Source of the DNA: Globomyces pollinis-pini
Taxonomy: Eukaryota > Chytridiomycota > Chytridiomycetes > Rhizophydiales > Globomycetaceae
DNA length: 64,000 nucleotides
Assembly (NCBI GenBank): GCA_025399215.1
Contig: MU621091.1
Coordinates: forward strand, 62,001-126,000
Direction of reading: 5' to 3'
Made by a program: the position numbers and the translations under genes. Below, piece by piece: positions 49,942 to 60,282 of this stretch (positions within the stretch are counted from its first letter, which is position 1; each line of letters begins with the position of its first letter). The notes below the pieces were generated by a model. That model was not told the origin of the DNA. It worked only from the letters and a program-made list of their open reading frames with translations, and ran no database searches.

Positions 49942-50022
49942 ATGTATTAAATAGCTGAATAAACTGAAAGGAGAATATGATTATAAAAAGTGGTTATTTT
50001 AAAAGAGAAATAGTGCATTTTA

Positions 50023-51131
50023 TTAATTGTCTACACGTTGGTTCGAATTTGGGGAATGGTTCGAGTCTATATCAATACGTTCGGTATCTTCATCCCATAA
50101 TAATGGATCAGCTTGAGTTTCTTGTATAGGGACATACGATTTCGTGTTGATTTGTTGTAAAGAATTAGTAATCTGCGATAAAAATGAAGGTCGAGTCCGA
50201 TCACTTGTTGGTCTTCTAACATCCCTATAACATGTTTTTAGTATTTTAAATCGAAATACAATAAAGGATCAAATCCACCAGGCATTGGTAAATCAGGTGA
50301 CAATTGAACAGAACCTGGTCTTGCAACAAATGTGGGTTGTTGACATACCCAATGAAACATTCCTGAAGTCTCTAAAGAATTAACTGCTCTTGTTGTAAGT
50401 AAAATTTGATCCAAAAATCCGGCTACATATAAAAATGCAGTTAAACAAGCACATATATGCATAATGATGGAAGTTGATGGTACGAATATGGCGAATCCTA
50501 TTATATATGGCACTGGATAGAATTCTTTAGGTATTTGTAATCCAAATCGTCTTCAATAAGTGAGTTAGATAAAATACCTTGTGATTTCAATTAATCCATG
50601 ATCTGATAGAGAATCAATGTACAGAAACATAAAAAATGAAGTATCCAATCCTGATTATCAGTACAAATTACTAATTACCATTGACACAAAAGGTACCCCA
50701 AGATGGAACGAACCAAGATAAAAACCAGACAATACAAACATAGGCAATGGATGTTATCACTCCTCCAACTAAAAATAGAAATAGAAATGGAAAGGTTCCA
50801 ATTTCAGATTCGATATTTGCAGCAGCAAATGGAAAGAATAAGATGGCAATAATATGATGTACGATTCCATTATGAACAAATTGATTAGCCATCAAAGGAA
50901 AGACTACAGAATCAAATAAACCATTAATATACTATGTGTAAAGACTCCATGTACAGTACTGGTTGAAGACAAACAAAGTCCATCTGTTAATCCCCATGAA
51001 GACAGAAAGTTGATAAACAAGAATAGATTGACGATTGAAATGATCGTCAGCGTACCGAATGGAATAGCTTTTACTAGTGATGCTAGGGTAGAACCAGCGG
51101 TTTGGAATCCACCGTTTGTTGGAGGATTCAT
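50023..51131 (-). CDS. Rhomboid-like polytopic membrane protein, probably inactive
   Basis: Exons 50933-51131, 50679-50903, 50578-50650, 50260-50550 and 50023-50224, 329 residues. About six membrane spans. The layout is that of rhomboid-fold proteins: H-G-V-F-T-H-I-F-P-L in the first loop, F-V-H-N-G-I-V-H-H-I-I-A-I-L in TM2, IESEIGTFPFLFLFLVGG, and a late span with M-H-I-C-A-C-L-T-A-F-L-Y-V-A-G. Where active rhomboids have G-x-S-G the sequence reads C-V-N-G-L-D-T, with no Ser at the nucleophile position. The tail is hydrophilic. It could act in ER or Golgi quality control, as UBAC2, derlins and other pseudoproteases do. Confidence 0.7.
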
Positions 51132-51270
51132 GAAAAAAACAAACCTTAACCAACAGAGTTTCTATAAATGTACAGTACAAAATAAATTGATTTGATCGTG
51201 TAAACTGAAATAATTTACTCTATAGCTATAATGAGTCTAATAAAATAGGACATACCAATGATGTGAATAT

Positions 51271-51708
51271 TCAAATTGAAACAACACATGGTGAAGATGG
51301 AAGAATCATTAACCTTGTTGAAATATATATGGAACGGCATCTACCGTGGTTAGATGGGTTCATAAGTCAAGGATGTTCAATACCTGGACTAGGATGAGTT
51401 TGTTCAACCAGAAATCACAACTATAAAATTGCGACTAATTTCACTCTTATATATGAAGGGGTCACATTTTGTCGAATGAGAATCAAGCAAAAGGCACACT
51501 CTCAATATATTATCATAGAGTCGAATCCTTTAAAAGTGCAGTATGGTGTATTTTACGTGTGTTTTCTTCCAACAATCTATCTCAATACAGTCAATCGAGA
51601 TTTTGGAATTATCGGATGTTGACAGAAATACTACCACAGAAAATCCTAGACAGCCATACAGCTTCTCACATCCAAGTCGATTCAATAGAAATTACGGGAA
51701 CACTATAA
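51271..51708 (+). CDS. Possible hypothetical gene, 5' end unresolved
   Basis: A coding-like stretch with a tentative model: 51271-51357, intron 51358-51411 (54 nt), 51412-51540, intron 51541-51590, 51591-51708. It reads H-G-E-D-G-R-I-I-N-L-V-E-I, then IYEGVTFCRMRIKQKAHSQY, then QSRFWNYRMLTEILPQKILD. No start exon could be joined, and after the second intron two frames stay open. It may be a real but fast-evolving gene or a decaying one. No family recognised. Confidence 0.25.
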
Positions 51709-51824
51709 ATGCACTGTCAATCACAAATAGGGAGTTGCTTTAAAAGACGTTTGACACATTGAAGGGATAATTGCGAATGGAAGTGTCACTCCATGCATCA
51801 TTGAATATCATTATTTGACCCATT

Positions 51825-52159
51825 TTAGCCAAACAGTATGAACTTTGAAAATTCCCTGAGCTGCAGCATTTTCTGAACACGCCAATCACAAATATAATCA
51901 AAATGACATCGTTTTCCAAACAAATGACTTTTTAAATTCAAAAAAGGTAACTCTGAGAATACAGTTAATAAAAAGAAGTATTACCAATGATAAAAATGCG
52001 AAATAGAGTTTGATTCATGGTAATTCGAAATAGACTTGATAATGTGGAGCTAAATACATTTAATGATAGGTATAAAAGCAGATTTTGAATAATGCTATTG
52101 TAGTTCACGTCTGCTGTTTCTAATGACCAATGATATAGATATTGAATAATCAATTGTCA
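51825..52159 (-). CDS. Possible hypothetical gene or pseudogene fragment
   Basis: Minus-strand exons 51985-52156 and 51825-51952 are joined by a well-formed 32-nt intron and read QTLFRIFIIELPFLNLKSHL, then C-D-W-R-V-Q-K-M. Upstream in the same frame, beyond a single TGA (52157-52159), another coding-like segment runs back to about 52344, with DPLGQCFQEMRWLRTIPKP. Either two genes meet here, or an intron I could not place removes the TGA, or this is a recently disabled gene. No family recognised. Confidence 0.3.
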
Positions 52160-52344
52160 GTGTTCTTTTTCTTGTGTATCCACTTTGGTTGGTTTTGGAA
52201 TGGTGCGTAACCATCTCATTTCTTGGAAACATTGTCCTAAAGGATCAAAAGTTTTATCTTGTTGGTTGACTATTTGATCAAATAGATGGATCAATTGTCT
52301 TGTGAATCTTCTTTCACTTCTTTCAATTTCACAATCTGGTCTGT

Positions 52345-52760
52345 GTATTGATTGTCACCATCTTGCATGTATTGTTCTAAAGATTACTTAGTGTATTGTG
52401 TGGTTCGAGTTGATTATTGTTATGTTGTTCTGGAAGATTCTAACAGGCATGTGGTGATTCGCGTCTTATAAAGTCAATTGATAATTATTAATAAATTTAA
52501 TTGTTTATCTCTTGCAGTTAAAAAGAGTTTATTCACTTGAATTGTTTGCTCGCATTACTGAAAATCTCGTATAAATATCTCAAACTATCTTTGGAAAGAA
52601 TAAATAAAAAACAGAATTTAACTCTTAGTGGCTTGTGGTGATACAAGATCACCTCTCAGGATCTGTGTAATCACATCTTATGATAAAAAACTTCCATTTA
52701 ATCACGTTCTATTTTCTATATATTTACCTCATCGAAAAACGCAGATCATTGTTGTGCGAG
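52345..52760. other. Unassigned AT-rich sequence
   Basis: No feature I can support. A short Asn/Gln-rich open frame on the minus strand near 52395-52440 might be an upstream exon of the fragment at 51825-52344, but the phases do not fit. Confidence 0.4.
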
Positions 52761-52875
52761 CCTGATGCGGAAGCCTTAAAGTACCTGTTGCGGAAGCCTT
52801 AAAGTACCTGTTGCGGAAGCCTTAAAGTACCTGTTGCGGAAGCCTTAAAGTACCTGTTGCGGAAGCCTTAAAGTC
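52761..52875. repeat. Minisatellite A: five tandem 23-bp units
   Basis: Unit CCTGTTGCGGAAGCCTTAAAGTA; five copies at 52761, 52784, 52807, 52830 and 52853. The first has GA for TT near its start and the last ends GTC. Copies 2-4 are identical. 23 bp is not a multiple of three, so the array is unlikely to be translated through. Confidence 0.97.
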
Positions 52876-52886
52876 CCTTGCTTTAG

Positions 52887-53032
52887 TGTTGCGGATGCCG
52901 GCTTTACTGTTGCGGATGCCGGCTTTATTGTTGCGGATGCCGGCTTTACTGTTGCGGATGCCGGCTTTATTGTTGCGGATGCCGGCTTTACTGTTGCGGA
53001 TGCCGGCTTTAGTGTTGCGGATGCTTTTCTGG
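52887..53032. repeat. Minisatellite B: six and a half tandem 21-bp units
   Basis: Unit TGTTGCGGATGCCGGCTTTAC, copies starting at 52887, 52908, 52929, 52950, 52971 and 52992, with a partial copy at 53013. The last base alternates C and T between copies, so the higher-order unit is 42 bp. It shares the core TGTTGCGGA-GCC with array A. The GC content (about 57%) is far above the surroundings. Confidence 0.97.
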
Positions 53033-53034
53033 TA

Positions 53035-53352
53035 CTAAATGTTTCTAACTAATTGTAGTTTTTTTCTTACTGTTGGACAGTACTTAATCCGAGGGGGAGC
53101 TTTAGTGGAATTGACCACACTGTCTTGTAGAAGAGATCTACAATTCGTCACTCCGGTTACATTGTAGCTGGGGCGGATTACTCCTCCAAGCTTCGCGCTA
53201 AAACAAAAACAAAAAAAAAGCTTAATAAAATGAATTGGAACCTCAAACGTCTTGCAAAATTTAATTGTTTCTTCATTAGTTTGTAAATGAGAACCAACAA
53301 TTGTGTAATTCTGGTTAATGTATCCAACCAGTATGTCCTCTACAAGAAGCAT
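53035..53352 (-). CDS. Hypothetical open frame, 105 codons
   Basis: ATG at 53352, stop at 53035-53037, no recognised domain. The first 35 residues look coding (MLLVEDILVGYINQNYTIVG). A T-rich stretch in the middle (53185-53230) looks like an intron end, so the true gene may be spliced; GAG|gt at 53247 with the acceptor near 53199 keeps a frame and ends at a nearer stop. The stop abuts minisatellite B. Confidence 0.35.
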   Translation of the reverse strand: MLLVEDILVGYINQNYTIVGSHLQTNEETIKFCKTFEVPIHFIKLFFCFCFSAKLGGVIRPSYNVTGVTNCRSLLQDSVVNSTKAPPRIKYCPTVRKKLQLVRNI

Positions 53353-53726
53353 TACTTCAAGAAACTGATTTTACTTCACCACTCCACTTTTCAAGTATTT
53401 AATCATGGAATCTATACATAGAGACTGTCTTTAGCAATACACACCACAGATACTGATTATTAATAAAAAAACTACTATTTATCAGTAAAGTTTCGATGAT
53501 TTATTTTTTCCAAAGGTATTTTGAGAATTTGAAGTGAGAATATCGATAATGTGCGCAAACAATTCAAGTGTTATTAATTTCTGTTAACTGCAAGAGTTAA
53601 ATAATGAAGTTTATAAATAGTTATCAATTGACTTTATAAGAACTTTAGGTTTACAGTATAAGAGATCTGGTTCATCTATTCATACAATCACTTTATTAAT
53701 TCAACGAATATTCATCTGTTAACTAT
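53353..53726. other. Intergenic
   Basis: AT-rich, no gene or repeat seen. Lies 3' of the JPT-like gene and 5' of the open frame at 53035-53352. Confidence 0.5.
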
Positions 53727-54116
53727 TTATCCAAAATGAATCTGGGATACTCCACCAGGAGGATTAACTACTCGACGACCAGTAGTTCGCTTGGGTGAGA
53801 TTGTATTTGCTGAAGATAATTCTTGATAATCGTCCCCAAACTTTACTTGAGACTGATGAATTGGAGGTAGTTTATGTTGATTTGGTAGTTCCCCATGAAT
53901 TTGAGGTAAAGGAGATTTAGAGCTCTGATGTTCTTTATGATCCAAACGGATGGAAGAATTTGAAGGGGATCCTAACAAATTATTCACACTATTCAAATAC
54001 TTACTGTCTGAATAAACACGAATTGAAGGTTTTGGAGTAGATGGCGGAGTAGGATGATGCTCGTCTCCAAAAACCAATTGAGAATTCCCTCCTGCAGTTT
54101 TCCTTTGGTTTGACAT
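53727..54116 (-). CDS. Small disordered protein with repeated S-Q-x-x-F-G motif (JPT/HN1-like)
   Basis: Single exon, 129 residues, Pro/Ser/Asn-rich and without hydrophobic core. Three spaced motifs repeat a pattern: N-S-Q-L-V-F-G-D-E (about 11-19), S-Q-V-K-F-G-D-D (about 89-96) and a C-terminal R-R-V-V-N-P-P-G-G-V-S-Q-I-H-F-G. The last is close to the R-V-L-R-P-P-G-G-x-S-x-x-x-x-G motif of the microtubule-associated Jupiter/HN1 proteins. The PPGG motif plus repeated FGD supports the link, but the sequence is short and I cannot test it. Role would be binding microtubules or another partner through linear motifs. Confidence 0.6.
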   Translation of the reverse strand: MSNQRKTAGGNSQLVFGDEHHPTPPSTPKPSIRVYSDSKYLNSVNNLLGSPSNSSIRLDHKEHQSSKSPLPQIHGELPNQHKLPPIHQSQVKFGDDYQELSSANTISPKRTTGRRVVNPPGGVSQIHFG

Positions 54117-54314
54117 TTAATGAAATGGAAACTTTTGTGATGAATGAATTGGTTAGTGGCTCTCGGTTTCAGACATTAAACGCCAAATTAAGAATATGAA
54201 ATCGACAGACAAAATAATATGTTCCTTATTCCATTATTATCAAAGCAGCTAATGAGATTCTCATTGATTATTTTATTGTAGCTAGGTTTGAATATCTTCG
54301 CGTGATTCGAATTT

Positions 54315-56156
54315 CTATTCTAACAAAGTCTGAATGACCTTCATTGCAGCTAGAACCATCTCTTCATTGTTTGGCTTACTAACTATTTGCACTCCTACTG
54401 GAATACCAAGTATAGATTTGTTCTTTATACATAAATTCGTTTCCTCAATAGCTGTAACAGCCATTAGATTGAAGTTTCTAGCAGTTCGTAATACAAACAT
54501 GTTATCATGGATGTATCGAATTGCATTCGGTACTCGATCAGTTTCAAGAACCTGTGTCACGTTGGGGATAATTCCAGATGGATAGTCTAGTAAATTGAAC
54601 AAAGAACTGTAGAAAGATCCGGGCCACACAAAAGGTGATGATACACTTGGTAATGGAGGGCAAGCAGTCACTAAATAGTCAATAAAACTAAAAAATACCT
54701 GGGCAGATTAAAATATCAATTTCTGGATTGCTCATTGCACTTTCAAATAATTTACAATATCTTTCCCTTTCAAGTTCCAATTCATGTAGTTCGCTAAGAT
54801 TCCTTGATGATTTTGAAGTACTCCCACCTCCAAAGAAGGTAGACAACGCAGTCAACACTGAGTCCTGCATAAATATTCCTAGTCCATAGCATATCCAGGA
54901 CCGAATATACTGCGGGATTCTATTCACTAGATACATGGGTAGTAAAGAAACAGCGACATTTAGTTGGGTCTGTTGGACTTGAAAACATTCAGGGTTTGCC
55001 CGATCGGAAGAAAATAATTTTGAATATAAAATGATTGCTTCTTGAGTATCTGGAGGGTGAAAATTTACAACCGTATGTCCCTTTTCTACGAGTCTGTTTG
55101 CAACAGTTGCTACTGCTCTCCTTGCAGTTGGCGAAGCTCTGACGACATTGTCATCCACATACATACCTACCCTTAACTTTTTACCATTTACAACTTCATT
55201 GTATATATGATTGTTAAAATGAGATGGTTTGGGAGTTATACTCCCAGATAGTAATGTTTGATACATGAACGTTAAGTTTTCTAAGCTGCAACTCATTGGT
55301 CCAGAACTTGGGGCTAGTAGATCCCAATGGCCCAATGTTGATGTTAATCTCCTTAATCTGGTTGAAGTCGGTTTCAAGGTAAATATACCAGCATGGTTTG
55401 CTGGAATCCTTAAACCACCAGCCTGATCTGTTCCAAACCCTACAAAACAATTGCCTAATGATTTAAAATATGTGTATTTTACTAAGCGATAGTAGTAGTG
55501 CCAATGCTCCACATCGGCCACCTAATGAGACGTTCTCATTCTTTGTATTTATTGTTGTAGAAAATACTGGATTAGATGCTTCACTGAATACCAAATGCCA
55601 AGGAACATTAGTTTTACAAAAAGGAATCCCACCAAGATGTTTGATTTGCTCTACCAATGGAGCATCAGTCATTGAGGGATTCATACTCCTACAAGCACAA
55701 CCAAGAGTAGAATCTACCATTAGTTCAATGAAATATCACCTATTCCAGAGACATCACATTCATCAGAGAAAATAACTGGTAATCCATGTAGTGGGCCTAA
55801 AAGTTCACCTGTAATCCAGAAATATTGATCTTTTTCTATAGCTTGTTGAATTGCATCTTCCATAAATATTTCTCCAATGCAAAATGTATTCTCATTTAAT
55901 TCCAATGCTAATTTGCAATAAATTCGCATTACTTCCTGACATGTCCATCGTTTCAACTTGAAGCCATTTATCAATTCATGAATAGATGTAATTGCCAGTA
56001 CCATAGACTCCAATTCTTTATCTGGATAATTGATTAAAATTTGTTTTAACATGTATTGCTTTTGTAATTTCTTTTGTAATTCTAATGTCTTTGGTTTTGT
56101 ATAACCTTTGATAGATTAAAACTATAAAATAGATTACTTGAAGTCAGCTCTTTCAT
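54315..56156 (-). CDS. Amidase-signature (FAAH-like) protein lacking the catalytic triad
   Basis: Exons 56138-56156, 55740-56105, 55483-55713, 54699-55454 and 54315-54670, 575 residues, the usual size of fungal FAAH-like amidases. The fold is clear: L-H-G-L-P-V, DVSGIDSTLGCACRSMNPSM, VPWHLVFSEASNPVF, I-F-T-L-K-P-T and the C-terminal LGIPVGVQIVSKPNNEE. The Ser-cisSer-Lys triad is gone. The Lys position in L-P-V-I-F-S-D is Ser; G-G-S-S-G-G reads G-G-R-C-G-A; the nucleophile in G-T-D-I-G-G-S reads G-T-D-Q-A-G-G. Hydrolysis of fatty-acid amides is therefore not expected. The frame is intact over five exons, so this looks like a maintained pseudoenzyme rather than a decayed gene. Confidence 0.85.
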
Positions 56157-56559
56157 ATCGTGAGTCCACTTTGAACTTTTTGCCTTCTCTGTTATTACGC
56201 TAATCATGCTAAATTAAACGCGCGAAATATTAACGTTTATGATATTCGTTCGATAACGTGATTAGACAAGATTGATTGAGTCTGATAAACACATAATTCA
56301 GAAGTTGAATGAGATATAGAATATATCCCTAATGGATTGGAATAGTTTGGCAATCTTTTTCAACTTCATGTTTAACTCCTGATGAATCTTTCTTATCAAA
56401 CTCATTTCAACAATCCTCGTGTCTTCAATTTCTACTGATCAATAAATGTTCAACATTACACTTGGAATAATCTAAGAATTCCATTTATATGTCTTAACAA
56501 CTCATAGTCTCTAACTGATTCAAATTTGTCCCTACAAACCGTGATTTTTTTTATCAAAG
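56157..56559. other. Divergent intergenic region
   Basis: Promoter region shared by the amidase-like gene (minus) and the SDR gene (plus). No other feature seen. Confidence 0.5.
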
Positions 56560-57698
56560 ATGAATCCGTTAACATTAAACTCATTTTTCGAAGGAGTTTA
56601 TCGAATCGTATTCCTAGATCCCTTCCTATCCCCTATTATATGGATTTTACTACCACTTTCAATTTGGCAGTACCTTCAATCAATTGTTATGGGCATCTGT
56701 TTATTGATCAGTATACTGATCTCCATCATTGGTATAAAAAGATATTCATATAAGAAAATAACCGACTGGAGTAAAGAAATAGTTGTCATTACAGGAGGTT
56801 CAAATGGAATTGGAAACTTATGTGCTCAAAAATTACAAGAATTAGGTGCTACTGTGATTGTGATTGATAAATTAAAACCAAAACAGAGTAATTTTGATCA
56901 AGAAAAACTAATGATGTATTATAGAAAGTTTGAAATATTATCAATGTGATTTAACCGATGTCACCAAGATTCATGAAGTTTGTTTGAAGATTATAAAGAA
57001 TGTGGATCATCCGACAATGTTGGTAAACAATGTGGGGATTATTATTGGAAAGAAATTGATGGAAGCTACAACAAGTGAAGTGGATTTGTAAATCTCGGTA
57101 TTTTTTAATACTATTTAGGACAATGAAAGTCAATTGCTTGTCTCATTTATATATTATCAAGGCTTTCTTACCCGGATTCATTAAAGCTAATCGTGGACAT
57201 ATTCTATCAGTGTCATCAGTGATGGGATTGGTTGGTGCGGCATATTCCGGTATTTGAATATATCTAATCGAAGTTGATTACAGTGCATCGAAATTTGCTA
57301 TAACTGGATATGCTGAATCTCTTCGACAGGAACTTAATGAAACGTAAATATTGTGCATTCATTTGTAGAAATGTACACATGTCGTGCTTGTTTCCTGGTC
57401 TCATCACCACTGGGATGTTTTTAGGTGTCTCACACTCACTGCCATGGATTACTCCGCCATTAACTCCCAATATTGTCGCTGTTAAAATGGTAGATATGTT
57501 GGAGTCGAATTACAGTCAAGATGTTCATATGCCATTTTACGCCAAGTTTCTGCCACTGATTCGTTTCCTTCCTGTTGAAATTAATGATTGGATACATATT
57601 GTAATAACTATCTGTTATTTTAATGTTAGGTATTTGGAAGCAATACTCTGATGAAAGACTTCAAAGGAAGTCTCTCTACAAGTAAGGAAAACAAATAG
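56560..57698 (+). CDS. Short-chain dehydrogenase/reductase, SDR16C (RDH10)-like
   Basis: Exons 56560-56887, 56925-57087, 57119-57249, 57274-57343, 57369-57600 and 57630-57698, 330 residues. An N-terminal membrane anchor region (about 25-62) precedes the Rossmann fold: V-V-I-T-G-G-S-N-G-I-G cofactor motif, N-N-V-G-I-I (NNAG-like), catalytic Ser in V-S-S-V-M-G and Y-S-A-S-K. The order and the membrane anchor fit the SDR16C group, which oxidises retinol-like or other lipid alcohols at the ER or on lipid droplets. Asp after the second beta strand (V-I-D) suggests NAD(H). The substrate here is unknown. Confidence 0.9.
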
Positions 57699-57744
57699 GT
57701 TAAGTAAAACAATATATTGTATTTAAAACGAAAAATGACAGCCA

Positions 57745-59074
57745 TCAACGAGTCAACTTTTTAGCTGTTAAATACATGAATGGAAATGATAAAGTCATCA
57801 AACCCCAGTTAATGAGTACTTGAGCTTTATAACTGGTACCAACTGCGTCTAACTGCCAAGCCATAGCACCACCGGCACTTTGAAAAGCTTTGTAAGCACC
57901 AACATAACGAGCAATGACAGACGTATCATTAGATAAAGAACCAATCAACCAATAAATGTAATTCTGGTAAATGGCATCTAATAAACCATACAAACAATAA
58001 ACAATGGTTGGAAATATAGCTCTGGAATCAGTAAAATCAACTGTATGATCTGCCACAACTGTAAATTGTAAATATGTCCCAATAGCCCATGCAAGCGTAC
58101 TTAAAATCGCAACGATAGCTAAACCAAGATTTCCTCTTTGTTTTCGTGTATATCCAGGTTTGTCAAGAACGAATTTTCCAAACAAATAAGCTCCTAGCAT
58201 TTGCATACCCCAGTAAAACACGTTATTAAGACCTAATTAATTAGTATAACGTTATTTTGGTACCTCTAGTACGGATGTTAAAAATAGATCCATTCACACT
58301 ATTGAATTGATAAGCATAGAAAAAATTAGAAGCAACAAAGGCCGGTAATAATACAATAACATTCATATCAGTCATTGCATGTAAGAACCCTTTCAATTCA
58401 GTCTTTGTATCCGTTGGTTCAGGATATTCCACCTTGTTTCCATCGGATCGATAAATGGTAGCTGGGTCGCGAATGAACAATGAGTAAATTGAACCGAGTA
58501 ACATCAAAACTGCAAATGCAATATAAGTAGCATTATTGACAGATCCACCAGTAGAATTAAAGTTGATGAAAAATGGAATGAACCCTCCTAATACACCACC
58601 AAGATTGAAAATTACCCAGAAAGTAGCAATATATTTTCCTTTTTCGCCCTCAGTTGGATAGGAAAGCATAATAGCGCCTTGAGCAGTCCAAAGTAACGCA
58701 GCACCACAACCCAGAATGGCACCAGCAATAATCACGGGAAATCCTACAGCATCGATATTATAGTAGAGCAATGATCCGGCATAAAGCGAGTAAGTTGCTC
58801 CTCCCAAGCAAAGACAAAGTCTTGGCCCAAGAGCATTATGGAATGAGGACGCAAAGAAGCCAAAGATAGCGAAACAAGCGTAAAGAGCAGCATTGGCATG
58901 GTTAGCAATCGTAGGATCGACCTGTCCTCCACCTCCCATTCCAGAGAGAGCATTAAACATTCCAGGACATGAAAAGCAAATCAACCCAACCAATAGGACT
59001 TGACTAAAAGCAACTGATTTAACTTTGTTGGACTCTAACGTGTCGTTCTTTTCTAGTTCTACCTTTTCAGCCAT
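57745..59074 (-). CDS. UNC93-like major facilitator transporter
   Basis: Two exons (58264-59074, 57745-58232), 432 residues, about 11-12 membrane spans. N-terminal cytosolic tail of about 20 residues, then LLVGLICFSCPGMFNALSGM with the family's C-P-G-M-F-N-A-L-S-G-M-G-G-G-G motif, GAALLWTAQGAIMLSYPTEG, and F-W-V-I-F-N-L-G-G-V. These are marks of the fungal UNC93-like group. Substrate unknown; members sit in plasma membrane or vacuole. It converges on the SDR gene with only 46 bp between stop codons. Confidence 0.9.
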
Positions 59075-59589
59075 TAATTCTTTTAAAACTTCAGAGTTTT
59101 TGTTTCCCCTAAATAGTGGTTGAAGTCCCTGTTTTCTGTGGACGTTTTGGGTGTTTTAGTCACATTGTGGGTATGGTTGTTTCATGGACTATTTGATAAC
59201 TTTTTTAAGACAACGCTTCTGCCCATCTGGATTTTTTTTTAATAACTTACAAGGTTTTTTTTATAGTGGATTTAAAATAATCCACCGAATGTGCAGAATG
59301 AAAAACTTTACCAATTATTTTGAATTTCAGGATAATACAAGAACGAGTAGAAACACTTTACAAAGGCCATGTTGGCTGATAAAGTAACAGCCCTTTTTAA
59401 CGGATATATTATGTTTAATACATTACATCAAGGTTGGTTCAACAGAATCAATCACTCTCAATATGGATAGAAGGAAGTGTCCAATTAAACTACTAAGACG
59501 ATTCTTTCTTCAGCGCTCTCATAGTCTCACTCTAAATACATGTACCTACTTGAATTCAGTTGTCGCTTTTTTTTTTCTCCCAGTCAACT
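59075..59589. other. Intergenic
   Basis: Divergent promoter region between the UNC93-like gene and the arsenate reductase gene. A poly-T tract lies at 59568-59577, shortly before the ATG at 59590. No gene seen. Confidence 0.5.
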
Positions 59590-60003
59590 ATGCCATCCGT
59601 TCTATTCCTCTGCACACACAACTCGGCAAGAAGTCAGATAGCAGAAGCTGTTCTTAGACACTTGGATTCCACAGGAACATTTGAATCATACAGTGCAGGT
59701 TCGGAAGTGACCTTTGTTAGGCCTCTTGCCATTGAAGTAATGAAAGAGTGGAATGTTGATATGTCATCTCACACTTCAAAGACTTTGGATCAGTTTTTGA
59801 ATCAAAAAATTGATATTGTTATCACAGTTTGTGATTCTGCAAATGATACTTGTCCACATTTTCCAAGTGCCAGCAAGAGATTGCATTGGAGTTTCCCTGA
59901 CCCATCTAAAGCTGTCGGCACTCCGGATGAACAGTTGCAGGTCTATAGGACTGTACGTGATGGACTTGCTGAAAGAATTAAAACAGAACTTTTAGCCAAA
60001 TAA
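59590..60003 (+). CDS. arsC: ArsC-type arsenate reductase (low-molecular-weight phosphatase fold)
   Basis: Single exon, 137 residues. It opens M-P-S-V-L-F-L-C-T-H-N-S-A-R-S-Q, the C-x5-R phosphate-loop of the thioredoxin-coupled ArsC family. The resolving-Cys region is also present: V-I-T-V-C-D-S-A-N-D-T-C-P, and W-S-F-P-D-P-S carries the general acid Asp. It reduces arsenate to arsenite. This type is bacterial; fungi normally use the Acr2/Cdc25-like reductase. The gene has no intron in a region where most genes have several, so I infer transfer from bacteria. No arsenite pump or regulator gene is next to it. Confidence 0.9.
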   Translation: MPSVLFLCTHNSARSQIAEAVLRHLDSTGTFESYSAGSEVTFVRPLAIEVMKEWNVDMSSHTSKTLDQFLNQKIDIVITVCDSANDTCPHFPSASKRLHWSFPDPSKAVGTPDEQLQVYRTVRDGLAERIKTELLAK

Positions 60004-60282
60004 ATAAAAGAATTCTTTACACAATCTCTCAGTAAGATTTGTAAACATGTTTTGTCAAGTTGCATTCAGTGAATCATTTCAATCTACAATAGGACACAAT
60101 CAAAATAAATGGTCCAGCATCAGATATAATAAATTAGGACAGGTTGTGATTTTCAAAGGACTTTCAACAATGAAATTCTAGGAGTAAATTTTGAGATATT
60201 TATTAACAAAAAGGAAAGTAAGAGGAAAAGAAATAGAATAGTACGACTAACAGTAACCGTGTAATATTCTGTCAACAAAAAA

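Noticed and set aside
52887..53032. Minisatellite B as a coding repeat (V-A-D-A-G-F-T units)
   Set aside because: It stays open in several frames because 21 is a multiple of three, but the adjoining 23-bp array and the lack of a start codon or splice partner argue against translation.
53080..53190. Possible tRNA-like segment near GGTTACATTG
   Set aside because: I could not fold it into acceptor, anticodon and T-arm stems, and no GTTCRANYC box is present.
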